Of a DNA stretch of 64,000 nucleotides, positions 1-11,131 are shown piece after piece (within the stretch, counting starts at the first letter, position 1; each line of letters begins with the position of its first letter). The stretch is from an uncultured Flavobacteriaceae bacterium. GTDB lineage: Bacteria > Bacteroidota > Bacteroidia > Flavobacteriales > Flavobacteriaceae. The stretch covers positions 101,805-165,804 of the forward strand of contig CAJIZF010000006.1 of the NCBI GenBank assembly GCA_905181835.1, given 5' to 3'. A model generated the notes under the pieces. The model was not told the DNA's origin, did no database searches, and saw only the letters and a program-made list of their open reading frames with translations. A program made the translations under genes and the position numbers.

Positions 1-1
1 G

Positions 2-694
2 CAAGATGTAGTCATATGTATCTCCAAAAGTGGAACTACTCCAGAGATAAAAGTTTTAGTTCCTTTAATAAAAGTCCGAGGAAATAAATTGGTAGCAATT
101 ACATCAAATAGAGATTCTTTTCTAGGACAACAAGCAGACTTTATTTTAAATGCATTTGTTGAGAAAGAGGCTTGTCCAAACAACTTAGCCCCTACTACAA
201 GTACCACAGCGCAATTAGTTATTGGTGATGCTTTAGCGGTTTGTTTATTAGACTTAAAAGGGTTTTCTAGTAAAGATTTTGCAAAATTTCACCCTGGAGG
301 ATCCTTAGGTAAAAAATTATATTTAAGAGTAAGCGATTTAACAAAAATTAATAAAAAACCAGTTGTTCAACTTGATACAAACATCAAAGAAGTAATCGTA
401 GAGATTTCTGAAAATATGCTCGGTGTTACTGCTGTTATCGATAAAAATAAAGTTGTGGGTATCATTACCGATGGTGATTTAAGAAGAATGCTTGTAAAAG
501 CAGATAGCTTTCATGGATTAACAGCTAAAGATATCATGTCTAAACATCCAAAAACAATTTCTAACAATGCTATGGCAGTGGAAGCTATAGAAATTATGGA
601 TAAAAATGGAATCACCCAAATTATTGCTGTTGACAATGGGATATACTGCGGCATCGTTCACATACACAATTTGACAAATGAAGGTATTTTATAA
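2..694 (+). CDS. kdsD: D-arabinose-5-phosphate isomerase (KpsF/GutQ/KdsD), SIS + 2 CBS domains; 5' end outside window
   Basis: Frame is open to the window start (QDVVICISKSGTTPEIKVLVPLIK...); SIS motif SKSGTTPE, then HPGGSLGKKL and CBS pair. The ORF start at 89 (TTG) is internal. Confidence 0.93.
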   Translation, partial: QDVVICISKSGTTPEIKVLVPLIKVRGNKLVAITSNRDSFLGQQADFILNAFVEKEACPNNLAPTTSTTAQLVIGDALAVCLLDLKGFSSKDFAKFHPGGSLGKKLYLRVSDLTKINKKPVVQLDTNIKEVIVEISENMLGVTAVIDKNKVVGIITDGDLRRMLVKADSFHGLTAKDIMSKHPKTISNNAMAVEAIEIMDKNGITQIIAVDNGIYCGIVHIHNLTNEGIL

Positions 695-1533
695 TGGCTA
701 GGTTTAAAAATACAGATAAAGAAATGTCTTTTTTAGACCATCTTGAAGATTTAAGGTGGCATTTAATTCGATCTTTTTTATCTGTTATTGTGCTTGCATC
801 TATTGCGTTTCTTGCTAAAGATTTTATATTTAATGTATTGATATTTGGCCCTAAACATTCTGATTTTCCGACTTATAAAATACTTTGTGAAATTGCTCAA
901 TTTATTGGCTTTAAAGATAGTTTTTGTTTTACTGAATTACCTTTTAGGATTCAAAGCAGAACAATGGGAGGCCAATTTTCTGCTCATGTTTGGACCTCCA
1001 TAACAGCAGGTTTTATCATTGCGTTTCCATATATATTACATGAAATGTGGAAATTTATAAGTCCAGGCTTAAAGGTTAAAGAACGTAGTTCAGCAAAAGG
1101 ATTTATTTTGATAGCATCATTATTGTTTTTTATTGGTGTTTTATTCGGTTATTATGTAGTAACTCCACTATCAATAAATTTTTTAGGAACCTACCAAGTT
1201 AGTGGTGAAGTACATAATGATTTTGATTTAAGTAGCTATATCTCGTTAGTTCGTGCATCAGTTATAGCAAGTGGTCTAATATTTGAACTACCAATACTTA
1301 TTTATATTTTAACAAAAATTGGTGTAGTTTCTCCAGAAATACTCAAAAAATACAGAAAAATATCCTTAGTGATTGTACTCATACTTTCTGCGATTATTAC
1401 TCCACCAGATATAGCAAGTCAAGTTATTGTTTCGGTCCCAATTATAGTTTTGTACGAAATCAGTATCTATATATCTAAAGCTGTTATTAGAAAACAAAAA
1501 AGATTATTAAAAAAGCAAGCTAAAAATCAATAA
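694..1533 (+). CDS. tatC: Sec-independent protein translocase TatC
   Basis: MSFLDHLEDLRWHLIRS motif, multiple TM segments; start overlaps previous stop (TAATG). Confidence 0.95.
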   Translation: MARFKNTDKEMSFLDHLEDLRWHLIRSFLSVIVLASIAFLAKDFIFNVLIFGPKHSDFPTYKILCEIAQFIGFKDSFCFTELPFRIQSRTMGGQFSAHVWTSITAGFIIAFPYILHEMWKFISPGLKVKERSSAKGFILIASLLFFIGVLFGYYVVTPLSINFLGTYQVSGEVHNDFDLSSYISLVRASVIASGLIFELPILIYILTKIGVVSPEILKKYRKISLVIVLILSAIITPPDIASQVIVSVPIIVLYEISIYISKAVIRKQKRLLKKQAKNQ

Positions 1534-1565
1534 TAAGGTTTACCGATATTAACTATATTTGGATT

Positions 1566-1718
1566 ATGGAAAAATCAAAAATATCAATAGGAGCAGGAAT
1601 TGGTTTAGTAGTAGGAGTTATAATTGGTAGTGTTACTGATAATATTGGTCTATGGATTTCATTAGGTCTATGTTTTGGTGCCGGTATTGGAACAGTTTTA
1701 GATAAAAAGAGTAAATAA
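1566..1718 (+). CDS. Small glycine-rich membrane protein (50 aa)
   Basis: Not in the ORF track (short). ATG..TAA reads MEKSKISIGAGIGLVVGVIIGSVTDNIGLWISLGLCFGAGIGTVLDKKSK; two hydrophobic glycine-zipper-like segments. Confidence 0.6.
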   Translation: MEKSKISIGAGIGLVVGVIIGSVTDNIGLWISLGLCFGAGIGTVLDKKSK

Positions 1719-1780
1719 AAACATCATTAATGACGGATTTATTAAAGCTAAATTAATGTGTCGATTGATTTTAAAAAAAT

Positions 1781-2521
1781 ATGAAATTAAGAGCTGAAAA
1801 TTTAATTAAATCATACAAAGGACGAAAAGTTGTTAAAGGCATTTCTGTTGAAGTAAATCAAGGAGAAATTGTTGGTTTATTAGGACCAAATGGTGCTGGG
1901 AAAACAACTTCTTTCTATATGATTGTTGGACTCATAAAGCCAAACGGAGGGAAAATCTTTTTAGATCAGAAAGAAATAACGAGATATCCTATGTACAAAC
2001 GTGCTCAAAACGGAATTGGATATTTGGCTCAAGAAGCCTCAGTTTTTCGTAAATTAAGTGTTGAGGATAATATTTTAAGTGTTTTACAATTAACTAATTA
2101 TTCAAAAAAAGAACAGATCGAAAAAATGGAATCCTTGATCGAAGAATTTGGTCTTGGACATATTCGGAAAAATAGAGGTGATTTATTAAGCGGAGGAGAA
2201 CGAAGAAGAACCGAAATTGCTCGTGCTTTAGCTACAGATCCTCATTTTATATTATTAGATGAACCTTTTGCAGGAGTAGATCCAGTTGCAGTTGAAGATA
2301 TTCAAAAAATAGTTGCAAAATTAATAACTAAGAACATTGGAATTCTAATAACAGACCACAATGTTCAGGAAACTTTAGCCATTACGGATCGAACTTATTT
2401 AATGTTTGAAGGGAGTATTTTAAAACACGGAATACCTGAAGACTTAGCGAATGATGAAATGGTAAGAAAAGTTTATTTAGGCCAAAACTTCGAACTTAGA
2501 AAGAAAAAGATTTCCTTTTAA
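1781..2521 (+). CDS. lptB: LPS export ABC transporter ATP-binding protein LptB
   Basis: Walker [25 protein letters not shown] signature, LptB-like sequence. Confidence 0.95.
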   Translation: MKLRAENLIKSYKGRKVVKGISVEVNQGEIVGLLGPNGAGKTTSFYMIVGLIKPNGGKIFLDQKEITRYPMYKRAQNGIGYLAQEASVFRKLSVEDNILSVLQLTNYSKKEQIEKMESLIEEFGLGHIRKNRGDLLSGGERRRTEIARALATDPHFILLDEPFAGVDPVAVEDIQKIVAKLITKNIGILITDHNVQETLAITDRTYLMFEGSILKHGIPEDLANDEMVRKVYLGQNFELRKKKISF

Positions 2522-2617
2522 ACATCAATTAGCGGAAATAGTTTCTTGTACATTTTAATAAATGTAACAAATTTTTAGATTATTCGTCTTATTCTTAATT
2601 AAAGCAAAAAGAAATCT

Positions 2618-3514
2618 GTGCAAACTATTCTTACCCTAAACAATCTCACCAAAAAATTTGGCTCGCTTACTGCTGTTGACAACCTTAGCTTAAAAATAAA
2701 CAAAGGATTTGTTTATGGCATATTAGGTCCCAACGGAAGTGGAAAATCAACCACTTTAGGTATGTTACTTAATATAGTTAACAAAACAGCTGGAAACTAT
2801 CATTGGTTTGATGGATCTGGAACTACGCATCGTGCTTTAAAAAAAGTTGGAGCAATTATAGAGCGACCTAACTTTTACCCCTATATGACTGCAAGGCAAA
2901 ATTTAGATTTAGTTTGTAAAATTAAAAATGTTCCAAATCACAAAATAAATGAAAAACTTAAAATTGTTGGTTTATTGAATCGAAGCGACTATAAATTTAG
3001 CACCTTTTCATTAGGAATGAAACAACGTCTTGCCATTGCCTCGGCACTTCTTAACGATCCAGAAATTTTAATTCTAGATGAACCAACAAATGGTTTAGAT
3101 CCTCAAGGAATACATCAAATAAGAGAAATCATAAAAAAAATTGCAGCTAATGGTACTACCATATTATTAGCTTCTCATTTATTGGATGAGGTAGAAAAGG
3201 TTTGTTCACATGTGTTAATACTGAGAGAAGGCAAAAGTTTATATTCCGGAAGTGTAGAAAATATGATTGCAAGTCATGGTTTTTTTACTTTACAGTCAGA
3301 TAATTTAGATTTATTAAAAAAGGTATTAGAGGAGCATCCCTTTATAGATACTATTAAAAAAGAAGAAAATCACCTATTGGCCTATTTAAAAGAACCTTTA
3401 AGTGGTTCCGAATTGAATAAAATACTTTTTGAAAAAGGGATTAACCTTTCTTATTTAGTGCATAGAAAAGAAAGTTTAGAAGAGCAATTTTTAGAACTTA
3501 CCAAATCCAACTAA
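2618..3514 (+). CDS. ABC transporter ATP-binding protein
   Basis: GPNGSGKST Walker A, LILDEPTNGLDPQG Walker B; non-ATG start. Confidence 0.92.
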   Translation: MQTILTLNNLTKKFGSLTAVDNLSLKINKGFVYGILGPNGSGKSTTLGMLLNIVNKTAGNYHWFDGSGTTHRALKKVGAIIERPNFYPYMTARQNLDLVCKIKNVPNHKINEKLKIVGLLNRSDYKFSTFSLGMKQRLAIASALLNDPEILILDEPTNGLDPQGIHQIREIIKKIAANGTTILLASHLLDEVEKVCSHVLILREGKSLYSGSVENMIASHGFFTLQSDNLDLLKKVLEEHPFIDTIKKEENHLLAYLKEPLSGSELNKILFEKGINLSYLVHRKESLEEQFLELTKSN

Positions 3515-4372
3515 TTGAAAACTAAATCTGCTAGTATGTTACGTTTATTGTCAATAGAACTCCACAAACTAAAATATAATAAGTCGGCAAAAGTTATTTC
3601 AATAGTATATTTTATTTTGATAACTTTTATAGCTTTAATAGCTTCCATTGAGTTTAAGTTTGGAGATTTTAATTTTAGAATTGCTGATCAAGGAATATTT
3701 AATTTTCCATTCATATGGCATTTTAATACTTGGATAGCTAGTATTTTAAAGTTATTTCTTGCAATTGTTATAGTTTCTATGATGGCAAACGAATACAGCA
3801 ATAGGACTCTTAAACAAAATTTAATTGACGGTTTAAGTAAAAAAGAGTTTGTTATTTCAAAATTTCTAACTGTAGTATTATTTTCAGTTGTTTCAACTTT
3901 ATTTGTTTTTATAGTGTCTATAATGTTAGGACTTGTATTTTCCGACTATAACGAATTTGGAATAATTTTTAGCGATATGGAGTATCTTTTAGCTTATTTT
4001 ATTAATCTAATTGGTTTTTTTTCATTTTGTTTATTTATTGGAATACTAGTAAAAAGGTCTGCATTTGCTTTAGGTTTTTTGTTAATATGGAGTATTATAG
4101 AAGGTATAATTTACGGTTTTCTAAAATGGGAAATGTTCAAGAATACTGATTCAGTTGATAGCATCATGCAATTATTCCCATTAACATCCATGTCTAATTT
4201 AATCAAAGAACCTTTTTCTAGGTTAGGTGCTGTACAGTCTGCTGCAAGTCAATTAGGTGAGGCATTTGACAAAGATTACAGTGTTCAATTCATAACGGTA
4301 CTGATTGTTTTAATATGGACGTGTTTATTTGTATATGGATCCTACGCTATTCTTAAAAAAAGAGATTTATAA
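3515..4372 (+). CDS. ABC transporter permease (ABC-2 type)
   Basis: Six hydrophobic segments; immediately downstream of ATPase. Confidence 0.85.
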   Translation: MKTKSASMLRLLSIELHKLKYNKSAKVISIVYFILITFIALIASIEFKFGDFNFRIADQGIFNFPFIWHFNTWIASILKLFLAIVIVSMMANEYSNRTLKQNLIDGLSKKEFVISKFLTVVLFSVVSTLFVFIVSIMLGLVFSDYNEFGIIFSDMEYLLAYFINLIGFFSFCLFIGILVKRSAFALGFLLIWSIIEGIIYGFLKWEMFKNTDSVDSIMQLFPLTSMSNLIKEPFSRLGAVQSAASQLGEAFDKDYSVQFITVLIVLIWTCLFVYGSYAILKKRDL

Positions 4373-4406
4373 ATTGTTTTTATTTACGAAGCGAGATTGT
4401 GCATAA

Positions 4407-7400
4407 TTGAAATATATTATTATTTTTTGTAATTTTATAAGTTCAACTATTTATCCAATGTGTTCATTTAAATTTAAACAATCTGAAATAGTTTTATCAA
4501 TATTCCGTAAAAAAACATTAAGCTTTTTTCTTTTTTTAGTACCTCTTTTTTGTTTTTGTCAGAATATTGAACTTTATAAACAGTATAATGGAAAGTACGA
4601 TTATAAAGCTTTTGGAAATACGCTAAATATATCTCCAAACTCTTGTAATATTCAAACCCAGAGTAGTGCTGTCTTTAGCCTTTCTCCCTCACAAAATTTA
4701 ATATCTGCATACTTATATTGGTCTGGATCTGGGGGGCTTATAAATGACACTTTCCCAGGCGACTACCAGGTGAGTTTAAATGGGATTACTGTATCTGCAG
4801 AAAGAACTTTTATCAATAACTTACAGGATAATAAATTTTACGGAGCTTTTGCTGAAGTTACTGGCATATTAAATAATTTTGGAAATGGCACTTACACTGT
4901 ATCTAATTTTGATTTGACTGGTAATATCTTTCCAGGATCTCCCTATTGTAACAATGAAACTGATTTTGGAGGATGGACAATAACAGTGGTTTATCAAGAT
5001 AACTCGTTACCTCTAAATCAAGTAAATATATTTGATGGATTTGAGTCTGTGTCTCAATTTAATAATAACTTAACTATTCAACTCACTACGCTCAATGTTA
5101 TGGACAATATGGGTGCTAAAATTGGATTTTTAGCATGGGAAGGAGATGCTAGTCTTGCTGTTAATGAAACCTTAAGGATTAATGGAAACATTTTGAGTAA
5201 TCCTCCTTTAAACCCTCAAACTAATGCATTTAATGGAACTAATAGTTTTACTAATTCAAGTCAACTTTACAATATGGATGTTGATTTCTATAGTATTGAA
5301 AATTATATCCAAACTGGTGACGTAAGTGCAACTATATCTTTGACATCTGGTCAGGATTATATAATTGTAAATAATATAATAACTGTTTTAAATTCGGAGC
5401 TACCAGATGCTACTGTAAGCTTCGAAAATATAGAAATTATTTGTAATAATTTAGTCGAAATTAACTACACTGTTTTCAATATTAATAGTACCGGTATTCT
5501 CCCTGCAGGTACTCCAATTAAATTCTATTTAGAAGGAAATCAAATTGGGCAAGCTCTTACAAACAATAACTTACCAATTGATGGTCAGGAAACTGGTACA
5601 ATATCACTGACCATACCTACTGACACTGTTCCAGATCCCTTTACGATTAAAGTAGTCGTTGATGATGACGGTGGTGGGATAAGTACCGTTACAGAAATCA
5701 ATGAGGATAATAATGAATTTCAACAAATTATAAGTTTAGCAGAAGTTGTACTAAATTTAACATTGGATCCAGATATACTAATAACTAACGATGACGCTAT
5801 TTGTGAAGGTGAAGATCAAGTTATTGGCATCAATTCCCTCACACCTATTGAAGCAGCTGGGGCAAATTCAACCTATCAATGGTTTTTTAATGGTACTTTA
5901 ATTCCAGGGGAAACTGGCGAACAATTAACTGTTACTCAAGTAGGAACCTATCAGCTTGAAGTTACCTATGAAGGCTGCAACGTAACTGACGATATTCTAG
6001 TTGAGTTTATTATTAATCCTATTGCAGGAACTCCAACTCCTTTAATTATATGTGACCAAACTCCAAATGATGGAATAGCCGACTTTAACTTAACCGAAGC
6101 TGATACCGATATTATCAATGGACAGACAAATAATTTTGTAACCTATCATGAAACACTAGCTCAAGCCGAAGCAGGAACCAGACCCTTTAGTAAGTCCATA
6201 CACCAATACAGTTCCTAACATACAAACCATATTTGCAAGATTAGAAGAGGACGTTCTGGGTTGTTACGATGTAACTCAATTAGTACTTCAAGTAGATCCG
6301 GCACCCTCAATTACAGAGCCTATAAGTGATTATCAACTGTGTGATAACGATGGTGATGGCTCTGAAACTTTTGACTTAACTTCTAAATATGAAGAGATTG
6401 TAAATACACTAACCGATATTACACTTACCTATTACAATACGGAGGCCGATGCGAATGCAGATACAAATGCTATCGCAACACCTTCTACCTACATTAGTAG
6501 TGGTGCAGAAACGATTTGGGTAAGCGCTATTAATACAGAGGGGTGTACTAGTGTAGGTTTTTTTAATTTAATTATTGACACAGTACCTTTATTTACCGAG
6601 GTTCCTTTATTTCAAATCTGTGACGATACTACACCTGATGGATTTACAGAATTTGATTTAGATAGTCTGTATCCAACTATTGTCGCTGGGGCCTCTAACC
6701 TTACTGTTAGCTATTACTTAACTGAGGAAGATGCTGAAGCAGGTGCAGTGTCACCTTTATCAAGTCCTTACACAAATACTATAAACCCTGAACTTATTTG
6801 GGCACGTGTCGAAGATGATATAACTGGATGCTATGGAACCTTTGTAATTGAACTAAATGTGATTTCACCACTTGCAGGAACTCCAACTCCATTAATTGAA
6901 TGTGACCAAACTCCAAATGATGGAATAGCCGACTTTAACTTAACCGAAGCTGATACCGATATAATCAATGGACAGACAAATAATTTTGTAACCTATCATG
7001 AAACACTAGCTCAAGCCGAAGCAGGAACAGATGCTTTAGTAAGCCCGTACACCAATACAGTTCCTAACATACAAACCATATTTGCAAGATTAGAAGAGGA
7101 CGTTCTAGGTTGTTACGATGTAACTCAATTAGTACTTCAAGTAGATCCGGCACCCTCAATTACAGAGCCTATAAGTGATTATCAACTGTGTGATAACGAT
7201 GGTGATGGCTCTGAAACTTTTGACTTAACTTCTAAATATGATGAGATTGTAAATACACTAACCGATATTACACTTACCTATTACAATACGGAGGCCGATG
7301 CGAATGCAGATACAAATGCTATCGCAACACCTTCTACCTACATTAGTAGTGGTGCAGAAACGATTTGGGTAAGCGCTATTAATACAGAGGGGTGTACTAG

Positions 7401-9200
7401 TGTAGGTTTTTTTAATTTAATTATTGATACAGTACCTTTATTTACCGAGGTTCCTTTATTTCAAATCTGTGACGATACTACACCTGATGGATTTACAGAA
7501 TTTGATTTAGATAGTCTTATCCAACTATTGTCGCTGGGGCCTCTAACCTTACTGTTAGCTATTACTTAACTGAGGAAGATGCTGAAGCAGGTGCAGTGTC
7601 ACCTTTATCAAGTCCTTATACAAATACTATAAATCCTGAACTTATTTGGGCACGTGTCGAAGATGATATAGCTGGATGCTATGGAACCTTTGTAATTGAA
7701 CTAAATGTGATTTCACCACTTGCAGGAACTCCAACTCCATTAATTGAATGTGACCAAACTCCAAATGATGGAATAGCCGACTTTAACTTAACCGAAGCCG
7801 ATACCGATATAATCAATGGACAGACAAATAATTTTGTAACCTATCATGAAACACTAGCTCAAGCCGAAGCAGGAACAGATGCTTTAGTAAGTCCATACAC
7901 CAATACAGTTCCTAACATACAAACCATATTTGCAAGATTAGAAGAGGACGTTCTAGGTTGTTACGATGTAACTCAATTAGTACTTCAAGTAGATCCGGCA
8001 CCCTCAATTACAGATCCTATAAGTGATTATCAACTGTGTGATAACGATGGTGATGGCTCTGAAACTTTTGACTTAACTTCTAAATATGATGAGATTGTAA
8101 ATACACTAACCGATGTTACACTTACGTATTACAATACCGAGGCCGATGCGAATGCAGATACAAATGCTATCGTAACACCTTCTGCCTACATCAGTAGTGG
8201 TACAGAAACGATTTGGGTACGTCTATCTGATAATTTTACACAATGCTACACAATTGGAAATTTTCAAATTGAAACGATATTTTGTCCATTACCAGATGCC
8301 ACAGTATCCATTAATAACGATCTTTACGCTTGTAGAGATCGAGATTTAATTATTGAATATCGTGTTAATAATATAGACGGAACTGCTATACTACCAGCTT
8401 TCACACCGATTTCATTTTATTTAGATGAAATACTAGTCGCTCAAACTCAAACTTTAAATGATATTCCTATTAATGGAAATGAAACTAATTCGATTGAGAT
8501 AAATTTACCAATTAATACTCCTAATTTATTTGAAATTTTAGTTAGAGTTGATGATCTTGGTTTCAGTGAGGGTATTATTGAAGAATTGGATGAGCTAAAT
8601 AATGAGTATTCAGTATCAATAGAATTTGGTACCATACCTCCTATCCTACCTTTATCAAATCTTATAGAATGTGACGAAGGAAATGAAAGTGCCAACTTTA
8701 ATTTAACGCAACAAAACAATTCAATATCAACTAACACCAACGATATTATTACTTTTTATGTTTCAGAGGAAGATGCTAATCTAAATGAAAATGAAATAAC
8801 TGATACTGGAAATTATCAAAATACATCAAATCCTCAAACTATTTTTATAAGATTAGAAAATGAAATATGTTTTACGACGTCGTCATTTGAGATAGAAACT
8901 GAAAATTGTATTCCATTTATTCCAGAGGGATTTTCTCCGAATAATGACAATATAAACGATGTTTTTGAAATTGATCATCTATTAAATGTATATCTTGATT
9001 TTGAGCTTAAAATATTTAGTCGATATGGGAATATAATATACAAAGGTACTCATGAAGACGGTTTTTGGGATGGTATTTCTAACGAGGGCATTACTTTAAA
9101 GCATCAATTAGTTCCAACAGGAGTTTATATTTATGTTTTACAATTAAACGATTATCGCTATCCAGATAGCTTTATTGGTACTGTTTATATAAATTATTGA
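4407..9200 (+). pseudogene. Large T9SS cargo protein (CARDB-like domains, tandem CDxxxDGxxxFDL repeats, type B gliding-motility-associated C-terminal domain), interrupted by two compensating frameshifts
   Basis: ORFs 4407-6218, 6748-7569 and 7596-9200 are parts of one coding sequence. A +1 insertion near 6178-6186 and a -1 deletion near 7517 shift and restore frame; total span 4794 bp is divisible by 3. C-term FIPEGFSPNNDNINDVFEIDH...GTVYINY matches the CHU_C-type CTD. Confidence 0.8.
6024..8222 (+). repeat. 849-bp tandem coding repeat: copy 1 6024-6873 (850 bp), copy 2 6874-7721 (848 bp), partial copy 3 7722-~8222
   Basis: Near-identical blocks each starting gcaggaactccaactccattaattgaatgtgaccaaactcc; offsets 850 and 848 give an 849-bp unit (283 aa) with one indel in each copy. 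Confidence 0.93.
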
Positions 9201-9269
9201 ATAAGATAAATAGAAAGAAATAATAAAGTAAAAAGTTATACTTTTACATGAACTAAAAAACTAACAGCT

Positions 9270-10823
9270 TTGAGATATATTTATGGTTTTGTTCTAATTT
9301 TCACCTTACTTTTATGGAGTTCCTGTCGTAAAGATTTTGAATCTGTTCCTAGTTCAGGGAATTTAGAGTTTTCACAAGACACCATATTTTTAGATACAAT
9401 TTTCACTAATATTGGATCCAGTACTCGAACACTTAAAGTTTATAATCGCAGTAGCGAAGATATAAATATCCCTAACCTGCAATTATCAGGCGGAGAATCT
9501 TCAAGTTATCGTTTAAATGTTGATGGTATTCCGGGCAAAATATTTCAAGATATTAATATTTTAGCTAATGACAGTATTTTTGTTTTTATTGAAACTACCA
9601 TTGATATCGATAATTTTCCAAATCCAGACAACTCATATTTATACGAAGACAGAATTGTATTTGACTCAGGCACCAATACTCAAGATGTTAACTTAATTAC
9701 TTTAGTAAAAGATGCTGTTTTTCTTTTTCCTGAACAAAGTTCAGATGGAACTGTAGAGACTTTAAATCTTGGTACCGAAGATGAACCTATTTTAATAGAA
9801 GGTTTTTATTTAAACGATGATCAACTAAATTTTACCAATGAAAAGCCATATGTTATTTATGGGTATGCAGCGGTAGCACCAAACAAAACGTTAATAGTTG
9901 AACCTGGAGCTAGAATTCATTTCCATAGAGATAGTGGTATTTTAGTTGCAAATACTGCTTCCATGAAATCAATTGGATTGGCCAGTAGCGACTCAGAGTC
10001 GATGGAAAATCAAATTATATTTGAAGGTGATCGATTGGAACCATCATTTGCTGATGTACCAGGTCAATGGGGTACCATATGGCTAACTGCGGGCAGTACT
10101 AATCATGAATTTAGTTATACAACTATTAAAAATTCAATAGTAGGAATACTGATGGATAGTAATGATGGAGATCGTACGTTATCATTAAAAAATGTTGAAA
10201 TATACAACACCTCGAATGTCGGCTTGTTAGCACGTACTGGCGACATCTATGGTGAAAATCTAATCATAAATAATAGTGGCCAATCATCGTTATCATGTAG
10301 CTTAGGGGGAAAATATAATTTTATTCATTCAACATTTGTAAATTATTGGACTAATAACTTCAGAATATTTCCTGCAGTTTCGATAGATAACGTTTTACAG
10401 ATTGGTGAAAATGAATTTATTACCTCAGATTTAATCGAAGCAAATTTTATAAATTGTATTGTATACGGTAATGAAGCAAGAGAATTAATATTCACTCAAA
10501 GTCAAGAGGCTGCTTTTAACTTTAATTTTAAAAATAGCTTAATACGATTTGATGATCCTAACGGAAATTTTGAAGATGATTTGAATTATGATTTTCTAAA
10601 TGAAAGTCTTTACCTCAATACTGTTAGGAATCAGAATCCCTCGTTTTTGAATACTACACTGAATGATTTTAATATAGAAACCGATGTATCTGGTGCCGAC
10701 GGAATAGGAGATCCATTAGATGCATTAACAGTTCCACTTGACGGAAATGGAACTAGTAGAAATGTTTCAGCTCCCGATGCTGGAGCCTACGAAAGTATTA
10801 TTTATCCTGATGAAGGAACATAA
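9270..10823 (+). CDS. Lipoprotein, probable right-handed beta-helix surface protein
   Basis: Signal peptide with lipobox LLLWSSC; YVIYGYAAVAPNKTLIVEPGARIHFHRDSGILVA and repeated beta-helix-like segments. Confidence 0.75.
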   Translation: MRYIYGFVLIFTLLLWSSCRKDFESVPSSGNLEFSQDTIFLDTIFTNIGSSTRTLKVYNRSSEDINIPNLQLSGGESSSYRLNVDGIPGKIFQDINILANDSIFVFIETTIDIDNFPNPDNSYLYEDRIVFDSGTNTQDVNLITLVKDAVFLFPEQSSDGTVETLNLGTEDEPILIEGFYLNDDQLNFTNEKPYVIYGYAAVAPNKTLIVEPGARIHFHRDSGILVANTASMKSIGLASSDSESMENQIIFEGDRLEPSFADVPGQWGTIWLTAGSTNHEFSYTTIKNSIVGILMDSNDGDRTLSLKNVEIYNTSNVGLLARTGDIYGENLIINNSGQSSLSCSLGGKYNFIHSTFVNYWTNNFRIFPAVSIDNVLQIGENEFITSDLIEANFINCIVYGNEARELIFTQSQEAAFNFNFKNSLIRFDDPNGNFEDDLNYDFLNESLYLNTVRNQNPSFLNTTLNDFNIETDVSGADGIGDPLDALTVPLDGNGTSRNVSAPDAGAYESIIYPDEGT

Positions 10824-10852
10824 AAAAAGCCTTTTCATTGAAAAGGCTTTTT
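10824..10852. terminator. Bidirectional intrinsic terminator between convergent genes
   Basis: aaaaagcctttt-cattg-aaaaggcttttt perfect 12-bp stem. Confidence 0.85.
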
Positions 10853-10873
10853 ATTAAAAAATGATATTTTATA

Positions 10874-11068
10874 TTAAAGAACTTTCACATTTACTGCGTT
10901 CATTCCTTTTTTACCTTCTTTTAATTCAAATTCAACTTTGTCCTCTTCACGAATATCTTCATCGATTAATCCAGAGATGTGAACAAAATGTTCTGTGTTT
11001 GTGTCATCTTCAGTAATAAAACCATATCCTTTGGAAGCATTGAAGAATTTAACTGTACCTGTTTGCAT
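10874..11068 (-). CDS. Cold shock protein (CspA family)
   Basis: MQTGTVKFFNASKGYGFITEDD cold-shock domain. Confidence 0.97.
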   Translation of the reverse strand: MQTGTVKFFNASKGYGFITEDDTNTEHFVHISGLIDEDIREEDKVEFELKEGKKGMNAVNVKVL

Positions 11069-11095
11069 TATTTTAAAATTTATTTAATTAAGCCG

Positions 11096-11103
11096 CAAAT
11101 GTA
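11096..11103 (-). promoter_or_regulatory. Bacteroidota -7 promoter box (TAnnTTTG) for the cold shock gene
   Basis: Minus-strand TACATTTG about 28 bp upstream of the start codon. Confidence 0.6.
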
Positions 11104-11131
11104 GTTTTTTTTATTTAATAAAAAGGTTTTA

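Noticed and set aside
8447-8740. 97-aa minus-strand ORF within the T9SS repeat gene
   Set aside because: Antisense to a clearly coding sequence with domain conservation; no own domain.
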